Source of the DNA: Phylloscopus collybita
Taxonomy: Eukaryota; Chordata; Aves; Passeriformes; Phylloscopidae
Assembly: GCA_027886175.1 (NCBI GenBank)
Contig: JAJNNQ010000100.1
Coordinates: 1 to 64,000 of the forward strand
Reading direction: 5' to 3'
DNA: 64,000 bases
The translations under genes were made by a program, and so were the position numbers. This document shows positions 10,276-20,984 of this stretch, in pieces. Positions within the stretch are counted from its first letter, which is position 1, and every line of letters begins with the position of its first letter. The notes below the pieces were generated by a model. It made no database searches. It saw nothing but the letters and a program-made list of their open reading frames with translations, and was not told the origin of the DNA.

Positions 10276-10999
10276 ACACAGGCACAGTACAATACAGTCA
10301 GAGTACACAAGGTGGCAGAGGCACAATAAAATACAAGGTGGCAGAGGCACAATAAAATACAGTCAGAAGAAAATATAAGGCGGCATAGTCACAATACCAG
10401 CCAAGACAGGTACAATGCACGTGAGAACTTGAGATAACTCTCTGGAATATTAATTCTCCAGACCTAGACGCCTTGAGAAGACAAAACCTTCTGAAATACT
10501 GCAGTCATGCGAGGAGAACATAATCCTCTCCCTATGCAAGACCAAGAGAACAGCACATGAAAAGAATGCCCTACAAAAGGTGAAAAGGAAAAAGGATGAG
10601 AACCCCTTGTGTCCATGTGCTAGCCTCAAAAAGTAAAAATGTAAAGATGCCGGAACACAGATGATCCGGCAAAGGACGTGACTAGCGGGCCGGAATGATG
10701 CCGACAAAGCATCGAGATGTAATGAAGTCCTACGACACAGAAGACAAGGGACACAAACTACATAACGGACACAAGTTCAAACTCACTGGCAGCTCCACCT
10801 TATCGACCCAAGATACCTAGCACAAGATGAGCCAGAGGCTGATGATGCCAAAGGAAACAAAGCTCTAAGGCAAAAGCATGATGATTAAACAGAACTCCTT
10901 ACAAGAAATTAGTGCCAAAGCTGTTAGGAGGATGCTCGAGAAGCTGGACGGCCTGAGAGAAAGAAGCGATGACTGCGGAGTGACTGTGGCGATACCTCT
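10276..10999. other. Decayed repeat then unassigned sequence
   Basis: The 67-bp repeat degenerates to about 10,400. The rest is unique-looking sequence with many short open frames on both strands and no recognisable domain. It may be the tail of the module family that becomes clear from about 11,000. Confidence 0.35.
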
Positions 11000-11600
11000 G
11001 CACCCAAAGGCGGCCTCCTCAGGCGAAAACATCCACGATGACAGTCGAGACTTGAAGATGACTGACGACGCAAACCGTGCTAGGACGCGCAGATGACTCG
11101 GAACCGCCCTGCCCGGCAAAGGCTCCGGTGAGGCTGAAATAAAACCCTCTCCCTTCGCTTCCAAGGGGCCCATCCCACTAAGGCCCTCTCCTCTAAGCTA
11201 ACTTTAAATTGCCTCCTGTGATTGCAAAGCTTTTTCCCCTTCTCCCAACCACCGGCCCCAGAACTTATCTTTTTGAAGATGAGCGGACAAAATCCATCTG
11301 CGATGCAAAAGAACACGTTGGCACCGTGGATGTTGAGATAGCTGTGACTGCTTCGGTGTTGCCATATCCAAACCAGCTCTACACCTCATCAGGGTACCTA
11401 AGACAACAAAACAGAATATGTGACAATTGCCCTACAAAAGAATAATCCCAAGGGCTCCTCTAAACCACCACCTCAGCTCACCTCAAATCGTCATGTGACT
11501 CCAGAGATGGCCCATAGGGTACCTGCAAAATGAAAAGGTACAGTCTCAGCAAACTGCTGCACACTGCTCGCTTGAGCCGCCCCACCTAGACACCAACTCA
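11000..11600 (-). pseudogene. Subtelomeric module copy, left end
   Basis: This stretch aligns by eye with about 61,740-62,340: shared landmarks are GCCCTGCCCGGC, CCCTCTCCTCTAAG, the GGTACCT block and TACCTGCAAAATGAAAAGG. On the minus strand, a candidate exon begins after TTTTCATTTTGCAG near 11,523 and ends 41 bp later at a GTGAGC donor. The equivalent donor in the 57-62 kb copies reads GCGAGC. A second AG acceptor precedes GTACC near 11,398. The host gene is not recognised. The copy looks partly decayed. Confidence 0.45.
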
Positions 11601-11742
11601 CCTGCTAGCCACTATTCTTTGGCACGCCTGGGACAGCACCTGCAAGGAAAGAAAGCAAAAAAGCATGCTCAGTGACTGTGCAAACACAACCTCCCCAGTC
11701 AGACGGGACGGAATCACACATATATCTTAAGCTTACACCCAC

Positions 11743-13255
11743 CTGGCCACTGGCATCCTGGCCCAGGACATCTTCCGAGTGGACCGCCTAAAATAAAAAC
11801 ACAACAGTGGATGCTTAGAGTTGCATCAGAAATTGAGACCTGAGCCATAACAAACACTTCTCTGCATTGGTCACTGCTCACCTTCACCAGTTCACCTTGA
11901 CTGCTGATATCCCGCCATACCACCTAAAAATAAAGACAAAGAACAATGCTGTAACACATCACCATTTACACTTTCCCTGCAAAGACAAATGGGGAATGAC
12001 TTAAGCTAACACCCACCTGGTTACAGGCCTCCAGGCCCGGGACATCTTGCAAGTGGATCCCCTAAAATAAAAACACACCAGTGGATGCTTAGAGTTGCAC
12101 CAGAAATTGAAACCTGAGCCACAACAACTGCTTCTCTGCATTGGTCACTGCTCACCTTCACCAGTTCGCCTTGACTGCTGATATCCCGCCATACCACCTA
12201 AAAATAAAGACAAAGAACAATGCTGTAACACATCACCATTTACACTTTCCCTGCAAAGACAAATGGGGACTGACTTAAGCTCTACACCCACCTGGTTACA
12301 GGCATCCGGGCCCGGGACATCTTCCAAGTGGACCGCCTAAAATAAAAACACAACAGTGGATGCTTAGAGTTGCAACAGAAATTGAAACCTCAACCATAAC
12401 AGCCGCTTCTCTGCACTGGTCACTGCTCACCTTCACCAGTTCGCCTTGACTGCTGATATCCCGCCATACCACCTAAAAATAAAGACAAAGAACAATGCTG
12501 TAACATAGTCACCATTTACACTTTCCCTGCAAAGACAAATGGGGAATGACTTAAGCTAACACCCACCTGGTTACAGGCCTCCAGGCCCGGGACATCTTGC
12601 AAGTGGATCCCCTAAAATAAAAACACACCAGTGGATGCTTAGAGTTGCACCAGAAATTGAAACCTGAGCCACAACAACTGCTTCTCTGCATTGGTCACTG
12701 CTCACCTTCACCAGTTCGCCTTGACTGCTGATATCCCGCCATACCACCTAAAAATAAAGACAAAGAACAATGCTGTAACACATCACCATTTACACTTTCC
12801 CTGCAAAGACAAATGGGGACTGACTTAAGCTCTACACCCACCTGGTTACAGGCATCCGGGCCCGGGACATCTTCCAAGTGGACCGCCTAAAATAAAAACA
12901 CAACAGTGGATGCTTAGAGTTGCAACAGAAATTGAAACCTCAACCATAACAGCCGCTTCTCTGCACTGGTCACTGCTCACCTTCACCAGTTCGCCTTGAC
13001 TGCTGATATCCCGCCATACCACCTAAAAATAAAGACAAAGAACAATGCTGTAACATAGTCACCATTTACACTTTCCCTGCAAAGACAAATGGGGACTGAC
13101 TTAAGCTAACACCCACCTGGTTACAGGCCTCCAGGCCCGGGACATCTTGCAAGTGGATCCCCTAAAATAAAAACACAACAGTGGATGCTTAGAGTTGCAC
13201 CAGAAATTGAAACCTCAGCAATAACAGCCGCTTCTCCGCACTAGTCACTGCTCAC
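11743..13255 (-). repeat. 275-bp tandem duplication unit, nested in a 550-bp period
   Basis: The mini-exon pair and its introns repeat every 274-275 bp, five and a half times. Alternate units are closest to each other: the block around 12,145-12,327 is repeated unchanged at 12,695-12,877, 550 bp away. The array therefore grew by at least one duplication of a two-unit block. Confidence 0.93.
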
Positions 13256-13297
13256 CTCGCCCACTTCGCCTTGAGTGCCGATACCCCAGGTCACATC
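11743..13297 (-). CDS. Tandem mini-exon array, minus strand, unknown protein
   Basis: Twelve short segments are bounded on the minus strand by an AG acceptor after a T-rich tract (TTTTATTTTAG or TTTATTTTTAG) and a GTGGGT or GTGAGC donor. The 45-bp type lies at 11,743-11,787, 12,017-12,061, 12,292-12,336, 12,567-12,611, 12,842-12,886 and 13,117-13,161. The 42-bp type lies at 11,882-11,923, 12,156-12,197, 12,431-12,472, 12,706-12,747, 12,981-13,022 and 13,256-13,297. All are open in phase 0, giving a 29-residue repeat of VVWRDISSQGELVK-like and AVHLEDVPGPDACNQ-like halves. Both lengths are multiples of three, so copy number can change without a frameshift. I know no family with this motif. Function is unknown; the splicing is inferred, not demonstrated. 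Confidence 0.45.
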
Positions 13298-13375
13298 CTA
13301 AAAATAAAGACAAAGAACAGTGCTGTAACAGAGCCACCATTTACACTTCCCCTGCAAAGAAACACAGGGACTGAC

Positions 13376-13438
13376 CTTCTTGAGGGAAAGTCCTCCACCA
13401 GTATGGGGTGCTCTGCCACGGATTGAATCCATCTGCAT
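13376..13438 (-). CDS. Candidate 63-bp exon next to the mini-exon array
   Basis: On the minus strand the segment follows an ACTTTCTTTCAG acceptor and ends at a GTCAGT donor. Equivalent segments at 56,069-56,132 and about 57,797-57,860 are 64 bp long; the 1-bp difference changes the reading phase. It is open in phase 0 here. In the 64-bp copies only the phase beginning at the second base stays open. This copy may be frameshifted, or the families may have diverged. Confidence 0.35.
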
Positions 13439-13499
13439 CTGAAAGAAAGTTACGATGAAAGTCAAAGTGCTGCAGGATAACTGGATGGCTCCAGACATC

Positions 13500-15260
13500 T
13501 TGGGTCAATCTACAGATACTACTTAAAGTCCAGCTACACCCCGCATTATAAATTTCAAGTCCCCAGCACTTGCTCTACGACACCTACACCCAACTACGGA
13601 GAAGGGCAGAGCAGCTCCGGGACAAATACACACCCACACCCGTGACACGGGAGACGACAAACGAGGGAACACGACGGGGACAGAAAACTCTCGGCGAGAA
13701 GAATGACCGCAAAGAAGACCGAGAACTCTGAATGAGATGTCCGAGGCGAGAGCCCTGGTGGGCTAACCGGGCTCAGAGAACCCTGCAGGAAGAAGATGTT
13801 AGCAGGATGACTTATTCCAAGCACTGCAAAGATGGATGCCCGAGAGTCCTGCGGTTAAAAGCCTCTACCTATCTTTGCCTTCTGACAAATCCTAATCCGC
13901 CAGAATGGATGGTTGCGGAGCGCAGCTGTCGATACAGCTCGGAACAAGACCTGAAAAGACATTGGACCGGATGCTTCTAAAGAGAGATGCAATTTTGATG
14001 CCTGTCTGGGCTCCCAAATGAAAGGTTCAATGTGATCGGCGCCTGGACGAGGAACAGAGAGATTAGAGATGCTAAGAATGACTCCGGCATTTCCTATCGG
14101 CCCCTTGAAGGCCTAAGGCAAAAGACACGGAAGACCAGGTGCCCAAAAGACAGTGCACAACAGATGGGACACGTGAAATGCCCTGGGACTGCTCTGCCCT
14201 GCACACCTCAGCATTGAGATGAAAAACAACACTTTCCCTTTATGCACCTAAGGGGCCATTTCTTGGACATGCCTGCCTCCAAAGCGGACTCAAAAACCCC
14301 TCCCGGTGACCCCTGACTCAGCACCCCGCTTTCAAATCTTCTGTGACCCATAGCCCCCCACTTATCTCTTGGACCGGGGATGCGAATCCACGTTGGGTGC
14401 GAAAGAAAGCCACCTCGCCCTCGGGGAGGTTCCCGCTGTCACTGGGCTGTAGTCTCTTAGTCAGCTACAATAAAAAAACCTCATATGAATGTGCAATCTC
14501 AGCAGCATGTCGGCCAAAATGCAACAACTCTGCTACTCACCATTTCTTAAGAAGGCCCAGGTCCTGGGCCCGCACGCTTTGGCCGTGCTCGGAGGCCGAT
14601 GTCATCGTCGTAGGGTATACCTGCGTTAAAAGGAGACGAGGGGATGCGGCAATGCTGAAACTTGAGTGGACCCTCCCTTCCTCCTCCCTGCCTCCCTGAC
14701 TCACCGCAACTCTTCGGCCGTTACCAAAGTCTACCCAAAGGGCACCTTCAGGTGGGAAAGATCAAGGCTTCATCACAGAGTCCTGTATTACTTCCGGAGG
14801 GCTCACGAGAGAAGCGAACTGGGTCCGTCGGGTGATTGGGGAGGGAGTCTCGATGCAAAGTGAGCGAACCGCCTAAAACGCACAAATGACAATGGATGCT
14901 TTGAGTTAGACCGGAATGTGGCATCCGAGCAATAACAACTGCTTCTGCCCACTACTCACTGCTCACCTTACCCACTTGATCTTGACTGCTGATATGCGGC
15001 ATCACTTCCTAAAAAGAAGGAAAAAGAACAATGCTGTAACATAGCCACCATTTACATCTGCCCTGAAAAGCCAAGCAATGACAGACCTTCCCAGAAAGAA
15101 GGGGCAAAACAAAATGGAAAGGTGTGTACCGACGTAGGGTCCAAAAGCGTCGTGTGGCCAAAGTAGTTTCTGTCCGAAACCCCTTGAATGTCACCTCCTG
15201 CTGCGACGGTCTCGGTCGTACGGGACCGGCACTTTAAATGCTGCTGGCCACCTGTAAAAC
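13500..15260 (-). pseudogene. Diverged module copy
   Basis: The order of landmarks matches 56,200-57,060: GGCAGAGCAGCTCCGGG, the GAATGAGRTG block, the GACAAATCCTAATCCGCC block, the GGACCGGATGCT block, CTGCCCTGCACACCTCAGC and the CTTGGACAT block. A minus-strand segment at 14,541-14,620 has a good acceptor (after TTTAACGCAG) and a GTGAGTAG donor, and is a shortened relative of the 202-bp exon at 60,664-60,865. Further mini-exon-like fragments near 14,965-15,010 and 15,180-15,235 are less convincing. Open frames are broken, so I call it a pseudogene-like copy of an unrecognised gene. Confidence 0.4.
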
Positions 15261-16600
15261 ACAAAATAACAAAGGCCGCTTAGAGTTTCATGACTTACGC
15301 AAGAATGCCTGTAGCATCCGGTTCTATGCCAGAACTGATACTCCTCTCGCTCGCCTGTACGCATCTGGTCACGGTGCCCCGGTGCTGCTAGCCGACCGTG
15401 TCACGCTCCTTGCATCTTCAAAATTAGATGAAAACATGACCGACGATGTAAACGTAGAGAAGAAAGTCAGGCCGTAGCTCAGGCTTTCGGCGCCGACTCG
15501 TCTCGTCGCCGTGCTCCTCCGGTCTCCGGTGTTTGTACTGGGTTTACTATGTTACTATCCCTCTGCAAAAGAATTCTTCGTTAAAGTCACTCAGACACAT
15601 AGGGAAAGCTTAAGCTTCTCAAAGTTCCCATTTCTCAACGCAAACTGTCTAGGATCTGACAACAGCATGCATTAAGACAAAGAGCTACAAAACTGTGAGA
15701 CGCCGCTATACTGTTCCCTCTGTCTCTGCCCAACTCCGCACGGACCGGCCACGCTCGCTGTGTCTGAGGTGGGGCTTGGGTGGCTAAAATGTTAGCCGTA
15801 AAGTTGTCTGTCTAGCCCACCTACCCTCTTATCTATTCCACAGGGCAGAGCAGTTCCAGGCTAAACACAACACATTACAAACAGCGTGACACAAGGACAA
15901 CAAACAAAGATCCCAGCAAAAATAGCAATTAGAATAATAGCAAGGACCGAGATGATGCCAAAAGAGATGACCGACGGTACGCCGATGGCGGACGGCGAGG
16001 GCTCTAAGGAGCAGAAGAAAAGACTGTAACACAGTGACCTGTTCAAGAAACTGTCAGTCACGATGATCAAGACAGCTGTGAGATAATAGTACGTTCAGAA
16101 TGCTCCCCGTAACCGTACAACCTTACGAGCCCCGGGATGCTACAACTCACGGCCGGAAAGGAGGATGGTACGGCCGGGAATGAGGCCTCAAAAGACGTCC
16201 GATTTGATGCTTCTAAGATACGACTCGGAGATGCGGCCTAGCCCGTAAAAGAACGGACGGTATCGGCATTGTGCCGAGAAGCGCGCATGTTCGAGAACCT
16301 AGAGATGATGGCTGACGCTCGTGATAAGGTCCTCGAGGGGAAAAGACAGCGATATCTGATCTGAGGGATCCCAAAGACAGGCTAGACAACGTGGCACACG
16401 AGACAACATGACACACGCTGGAACTGTTCTGCACTGCACAACTTAGAGCTACAATCAAAAGTAGAGCTGCTCCTTTTAGCTGTCCTAAGGCGCTCCTTAG
16501 AAAACATCCTTTTCCTCTCTGCTAGTTGTTAAACCTGTCCCAGGAATTCCCAACCCGGTACCGTACTAACATCCCGCCTCCGGGCCGTGGCCCCTGACTT
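15261..16600 (-). pseudogene. Second diverged module copy with hydrophobic frame
   Basis: This more diverged relative of the module keeps landmarks such as GGGCAGAGCAGTTCCAGGC near 15,842 and CTGCACTGCACAACTTAGA near 16,430. On the minus strand at 15,861-16,070 an open frame contains a hydrophobic run of about 25 residues followed by a Cys-Cys pair, resembling a membrane span with a cysteine-rich end. The homologous stretches at 13.6, 56.4 and 58.2 kb are also hydrophobic and cysteine-rich but in different frames. Protein identity is unknown. Confidence 0.35.
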
Positions 16601-17389
16601 ATCTTTTGGGTGACTCGGAAGGCCCCCTGATCACCGGTTCGGCTCTTTGTCACCTACAATCAAGAAAATTAAAACCAAAGTATGAGTTTAGTGTTACGTG
16701 AGCCAAATCCCAGTGAGTCAGCTACTAACTCTGTCCTTAGTGCGTCTGGGTCTTCGACTCGCTGGTTTCATAGTGAGTCTAAGGCTATAGCTGTTACTGT
16801 GATTGGCACCACAGTTAGCGAGAGACAAAGTCACACAGCCTTTCTGTGATTGCGGTGGATGCGCTTGTGTGCCCTAAGACATGTAAATACATCCCCTGGG
16901 CTTCTGAAAACTCTTAGGGAGGCCCTCAAATGGACTCTGCTTCTCACCGTGCTGCCTCCTAAACCCCACCACAGTAACTCCTACCTAGGTCACCCACCCT
17001 CTCTAGGTCACAGTTCCCAACTTCCTTACCAGAAGCTGCAATCTCAAAGATCATCTTCAACTCAAGCAAGATCCCTTTTGTGACATGCCGAATCTGCTGA
17101 AAAAATCTGAAGTATCGCTCTTGACACGACCTAGAATCTCAGGAAGCGGTCCTTCTCCTAAAAACAACAAGAACAATACCAGAAGTTTTAAAAGCAATGG
17201 ACCATCACTGAACACACAACCCAAAATCATAAACTTAAATACTCCCTGGATTCAATGCAGCTTTCTTCAGTGTCTTCGAAGCCTCTTTTGCTTTAGATGC
17301 CCAAAAGCACCTGCTGAAAACAAGCTAAGCTGAAAAACCTTCTTCACCGAATGGAGAAGAGAGCTCTTAGCCCAGCTGATTCCCAGGAG
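16601..17389. other. Unassigned sequence
   Basis: This is unique-looking sequence with short open frames on the plus strand (16,850-17,083 and 17,085-17,333) and no recognised motif. A minus-strand acceptor-like TTTTCTTGATTGTAG lies at about 16,650-16,665 and may belong to the module family to the left. Confidence 0.3.
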
Positions 17390-17419
17390 GGAATGAAGCC
17401 CCTTAGCAAAGGCTGGGGT

Positions 17420-17549
17420 TAATATACCCCTGTTTGGGCCCGCCTCTCGTTCCCACGAGTCCCTGGGAAAAGGGAGGAGACAAATCCCGCCGGGTATAAA
17501 AGCCCTCAGAGGAGCTGTAGCTGTTTGGCTCCTATGACTTAAATTCCAG
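17420..17549 (+). promoter_or_regulatory. Candidate promoter and first exon, copy 1
   Basis: A GC-rich stretch leads to TATAAAAG at 17,495-17,502. About 45 bp further, a CCAG/GTAGGT splice donor lies at 17,549/17,550. The whole arrangement is duplicated at 22,815-22,937 with the TATA box, spacing and donor conserved while surrounding bases differ. This suggests a polymerase II promoter with a short non-coding first exon on the plus strand. The downstream gene is not identified. Confidence 0.45.
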
Positions 17550-17860
17550 GTAGGTACGGGGCTCCGTTTAGAAGCAAACTTTTCCAGGAAAAGGTAATGT
17601 CCTTTTTTTTTTCTATAACTACTTTGAGCAAAAAGGCAGCAAACGAGTGAGATATGGAACTTTGTGTTTTGGCAGCATAGCGAGATAAGTCGGATAATTT
17701 GTTGTGAACTTGGGAAATTTTGCCTAAGTGATTACTAAGTAGCGCTCCATATGTGACTAAATAGATGAGGGAAGAACAGTAGTGATATGAATAGTGTGAA
17801 TCTCATTAGGACCTTTAATGAGGGTCCCCCTAATTTTATCTGCATTAAACTGACACAATG
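17550..17860 (+). repeat. Duplicated promoter-downstream segment, copy 1
   Basis: The sequence aligns by eye with about 22,938-23,200, sharing AACTTTGTGTTTTGGCAGCA, GATAATTTGTTG and GTGATATGAATRGTGT. No coding frame is evident. It is best described as the first-intron side of a duplicated promoter module. Confidence 0.6.
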
Positions 17861-17929
17861 GGGAAATGGGAATAAAAGGGCTTCGCCACTTTGCTTTAGT
17901 CCTCTAAAACATTGGCAAAAGATGAATGT

Positions 17930-18390
17930 GTCTGTGGGAAAACAGATAGAGATAATGCTGCAGGTAATCTTACCTCTGATCCACTGCAGCTGTGCTAATT
18001 ACCAAAAAGTGGCATCAGCCTTGCCCTGCCAGCTATGGGTATGATAAAGAGTGAGTAAGTTGGGAGGGCGTTGTGTTGGAGTCCGAGTCAGTAGGAGTCT
18101 GCTAGCCATGCTATGAGGAGGAAGGGACGGGAGGTCGGGAAAGGGACAAATGAGGTAAGCTACTGTACGACGCACAGAGGGAGATAGGCGGCCGTGCTAA
18201 GGACGGAAGGGAGTGAGCTGGAACAGCAGAAGAAAGAGAATAGAAAAAAAGTTGAGACACTGGGCCTACAGAGTAGCTGCTGCCGTAAATAGACTGGCCC
18301 TGAGAGCTGTGTAGAGTTGCCCATAAAAAGTTCTAGAGAAAAGACATGAGAGACTGCTAGATAATAAGGTGTTAATGTTTGGAATCCAGT
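17930..18390 (+). repeat. Duplicated element, copy 1 (partner at 19,850-20,215)
   Basis: Both copies contain GCAGCTGTGYTAATTAC, AGCCTTGCCCT, AGCTATGGGT, a GATAAA motif, GTCTGC and GAGTGAGCTGGAAC. The second copy has GATAAAAGAGCGAG, which could act as a TATA-like box. This may be an LTR or a host promoter fragment; I cannot tell which. Confidence 0.55.
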
Positions 18391-18439
18391 GAAGTCTTTA
18401 AAGAGGCGCTCAAGAGTGCAGTGTCCCTCTCAAGTTCCA

Positions 18440-18860
18440 CATTTACCTCACTTTCAGTCTTTGAAATGATGGGGAAAAAAGGGGATTTTCACATCGGTGC
18501 AAACTTTCCAAAAGGAGGGACACCTGGACTTCCTCCTGAAATTAAACCTTAGGACAATGAAAAGGAGGAGGTACCCTTAATGCAAACCTGTAAAATACTG
18601 TGGTCAAGGTGTTGCCTTTCCGTTTAAACTGGAAAACAAAGCAAAATGGGGATTCCCAGTCTACTAATGCCCCAAACAGGAGGGAAAAGGGAGGGTGTCC
18701 TACAATGGATACCGTGAAAAATGCAGGGGAAGGGGACTCCCCATCAATTGAAACACAAGCGATGACAGAAAAAGAAGTATTCTTCCTCAGTTTAAACCCT
18801 TGTTCTCCTAGTAAGGCCCCTTTTTCATGGGGGCACTGGGTAGGGACTGCATGTAGCAAA
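18440..18860 (+). repeat. Degenerate purine-rich internal repeats, copy 1
   Basis: Diverged units of about 60-75 bp contain GGAAAAGGGGRTT followed by a CAATTGAAAC or GCAAACC-like tail. The related block lies at 23,440-23,830. Neither strand carries a convincing gene. Confidence 0.55.
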
Positions 18861-19300
18861 GAGGGACTGACAAGATGAAAGGCAAAAGTTGAAAGATAGA
18901 CTCCGGGACCCCAGACCCTCCCCCGTGGGCTCCGGCGCCTCTCCTCGGCGCGATGGCTTTTCCCTCGGAGTTCTCTCGGAGGGAGGCTCCTCGCCCGGAT
19001 CGTCCGCCTGCTCCCGGGCTCCTACGACGTGCTCTGGCCGTGGTGCCCGAAGGGACGCTCGGGATGCCCCCGCCGGTCCCTCTCCGCTGCCGGTTCCATG
19101 TGCGGGTGGGTGGACGTAACCCCTAAAAATGACCCCCGGGGGACCTGGCACCTCGTGACCCTCGCTGATCACACTGGGGCTGCTTGACTTTGAATGGGCA
19201 GGGAGAGGTAGAGGAAAGTCCTGCAGGTCATTGGCTTTTCTGCAAGGCCCGGTATCTGCCTCTGAAGCTTGAGGGCTCTGGGGGGTCTTTCCCATGGAAA
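18861..19300 (-). other. GC-rich minus-strand open segment, copy 1
   Basis: A minus-strand frame (18,825-19,295) encodes a Pro, Ser, Gly and Arg-rich stretch. Its core GASRASLR recurs as GASRASLQ in the paralogue at 23,846-24,262, and both keep the ordered blocks ACAAGATRAAAGG, CCTGTTCTCC-like and GGACGCTCGGGATGC. Shorter AT-richer relatives sit at 39,920, 40,430, 40,900 and 42,280. It may be an exon of an unrecognised gene or a non-coding GC-rich island. Confidence 0.35.
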
Positions 19301-19849
19301 AGTGCCGTCGCTTGGGTCCAGGGCCGGTTTAGAAAGTTTCGGGAAGGACGTGTGGTTGCTGGGATGATTTCAGTGGTTTTAGGACTTGGTCTGGGATGTT
19401 GAAGTTTTTTAGGAGCCGATGGAAACAGTTTAGATGTTCTAAAACAGGCCTGTCAGAGCTAGAAAAAGGTGACTATGGCTTTGGGGGCTTCTAGATGCCC
19501 CTCAGATGTTTGTAGGACCTCCTAAATCCTCTGAGGCCCTTCTAAGGCCCTGAAATACCGTTCACAAACCTCCAATGGTGTGCTAGAGCAACCCGATGAC
19601 ATCTACGATGTCCCCGGAAGTCACGAGGTCCCCGAAACATTGCCGAGACCGAACGGAACGCCGAATGTTCTGGCCTGCGAGGACGGGGATAATTCTGAAC
19701 GGAAAACGCCTCCCCTGCCAGGCGTGCGGGTTGTAACGTAATGGGCCTCGTGGACTCTGGGTGACTCCTGATAAACTGATGCTGTGAGCCCCTCGGGGGC
19801 TCGGGGACAGAGAGGAAGCGAGAATCCGAGGCCACCCGGCTGTATACTA
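19301..19849. other. Unassigned sequence
   Basis: Moderately GC-rich sequence contains several CpGs around 19,560-19,830. Short minus-strand open frames are present, but I recognise nothing. Confidence 0.3.
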
Positions 19850-20215
19850 TGGGGAGACAGGGAGAGACGGTGCTAAAGGCGATCTTGTCTTTGATATATT
19901 GCAGCTGTGTTAATTACTCAAGAGTAGGAATAGCCTTGCCCTCACAGCTATGGGTGCGATAAAAGAGCGAGTTAGCCGGCAGTCAGTCGGAGTCTGCCGG
20001 CCGAGCTGCGAGGAGGAAGGCGTGCGAGGGACGGAAAGGTTGAGACGTCGTGCGAGGGACGGACGAGGTGAGGGGGCCGTGTTAGGGATGGGAAGGAGTG
20101 AGCTGGAACTGCAGAAGGAAGAGAGAAGAAAGAGAGAAAGAACCAAAGCTGTGTGGAGCTGCCCATGGGAGGCAACATAGAAAAGGCATGAAAGATTTCT
20201 AGATTGTAGGAATGC
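19850..20215 (+). repeat. Duplicated element, copy 2
   Basis: This is the partner of 17,930-18,390, with a more GC-rich middle. GATAAAAGAGCGAG at about 19,959 is the best TATA-like element. A minus-strand Ser and Leu-rich frame across it is a composition artefact. Confidence 0.55.
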
Positions 20216-20984
20216 ATTTCCACACCTGAACAGGTGTTTCCATATAGGGAAAGGTTTAAGACTCACCTCAAAACCTTTTAAGAGAAGAACACTAGAAGTT
20301 TGTTTGCTCTCCTGACAGTAATGGGCTCAGTGCTAAGACATAAACACTGATAGGTCTGCTTACCTATTCCCCAGAAACAGCTATCCTGTATTGAGCTCTT
20401 TGGCAAAAAAACCCACCGAAATCGTCCAATACTTAAGGGAGAACATAAAGCTTCTCAGTGTATTCTTGAGGTGTTGTAGGAGATGTATGGGACCTGCCCC
20501 TATACTGTGCTCAGCTTTGTTCTATTTTATTTTTTTATTGAAACCTTTTTGCTTTTTCGAGACGTACTCGACCGTGCCGTCTTGCAAAATTATTTAAACC
20601 ATTTTCTGTAAGGTGCTGGATACCCTCAGAGGTGTAGGACTCTCACAGAGCTAATTCCACCTGGCTCTTCGAGAAATTCAATACTAGATAACAAGGTGCT
20701 AATGCTTAAAGCCTTTGAGAGTTTTATTGATGGACTCTGAGTGTCGTGGCCATCTACACGACAGTGCTGCTGGTCCCGATCTGGGACAAATCATCTGATG
20801 TTTATGATTTTGATAAGTGTATTCCCGTTTTTGTACAACAGCACCTGAGTGGAAAGGGTGGCTAGATTCCACAGGTGGGAAAGATTTCTGACCGCATTTC
20901 TAAGGGCTTGGAAGTAGGCTTCCAAAGACTTAAGGCCGGCGAGAAAGCCGGTCCCTAGCGGGCTTCACGTAGCCGGAGCGCTGC
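20216..20984. other. Unassigned sequence
   Basis: Ordinary-looking sequence has a pyrimidine-rich stretch near 20,510-20,550. No coding or repeat signature is recognised. It ends where the CR1 relic begins. Confidence 0.3.

Noticed and set aside
9843..10352. Overlapping minus-strand frames with repeated VPVPPYIV words
   Set aside because: They start every 67 bp and are shadows of the tandem repeat.
11743..13297. Mini-exons as collagen exons, because 45 bp is a common collagen exon size
   Set aside because: The readings lack Gly-X-Y repeats.
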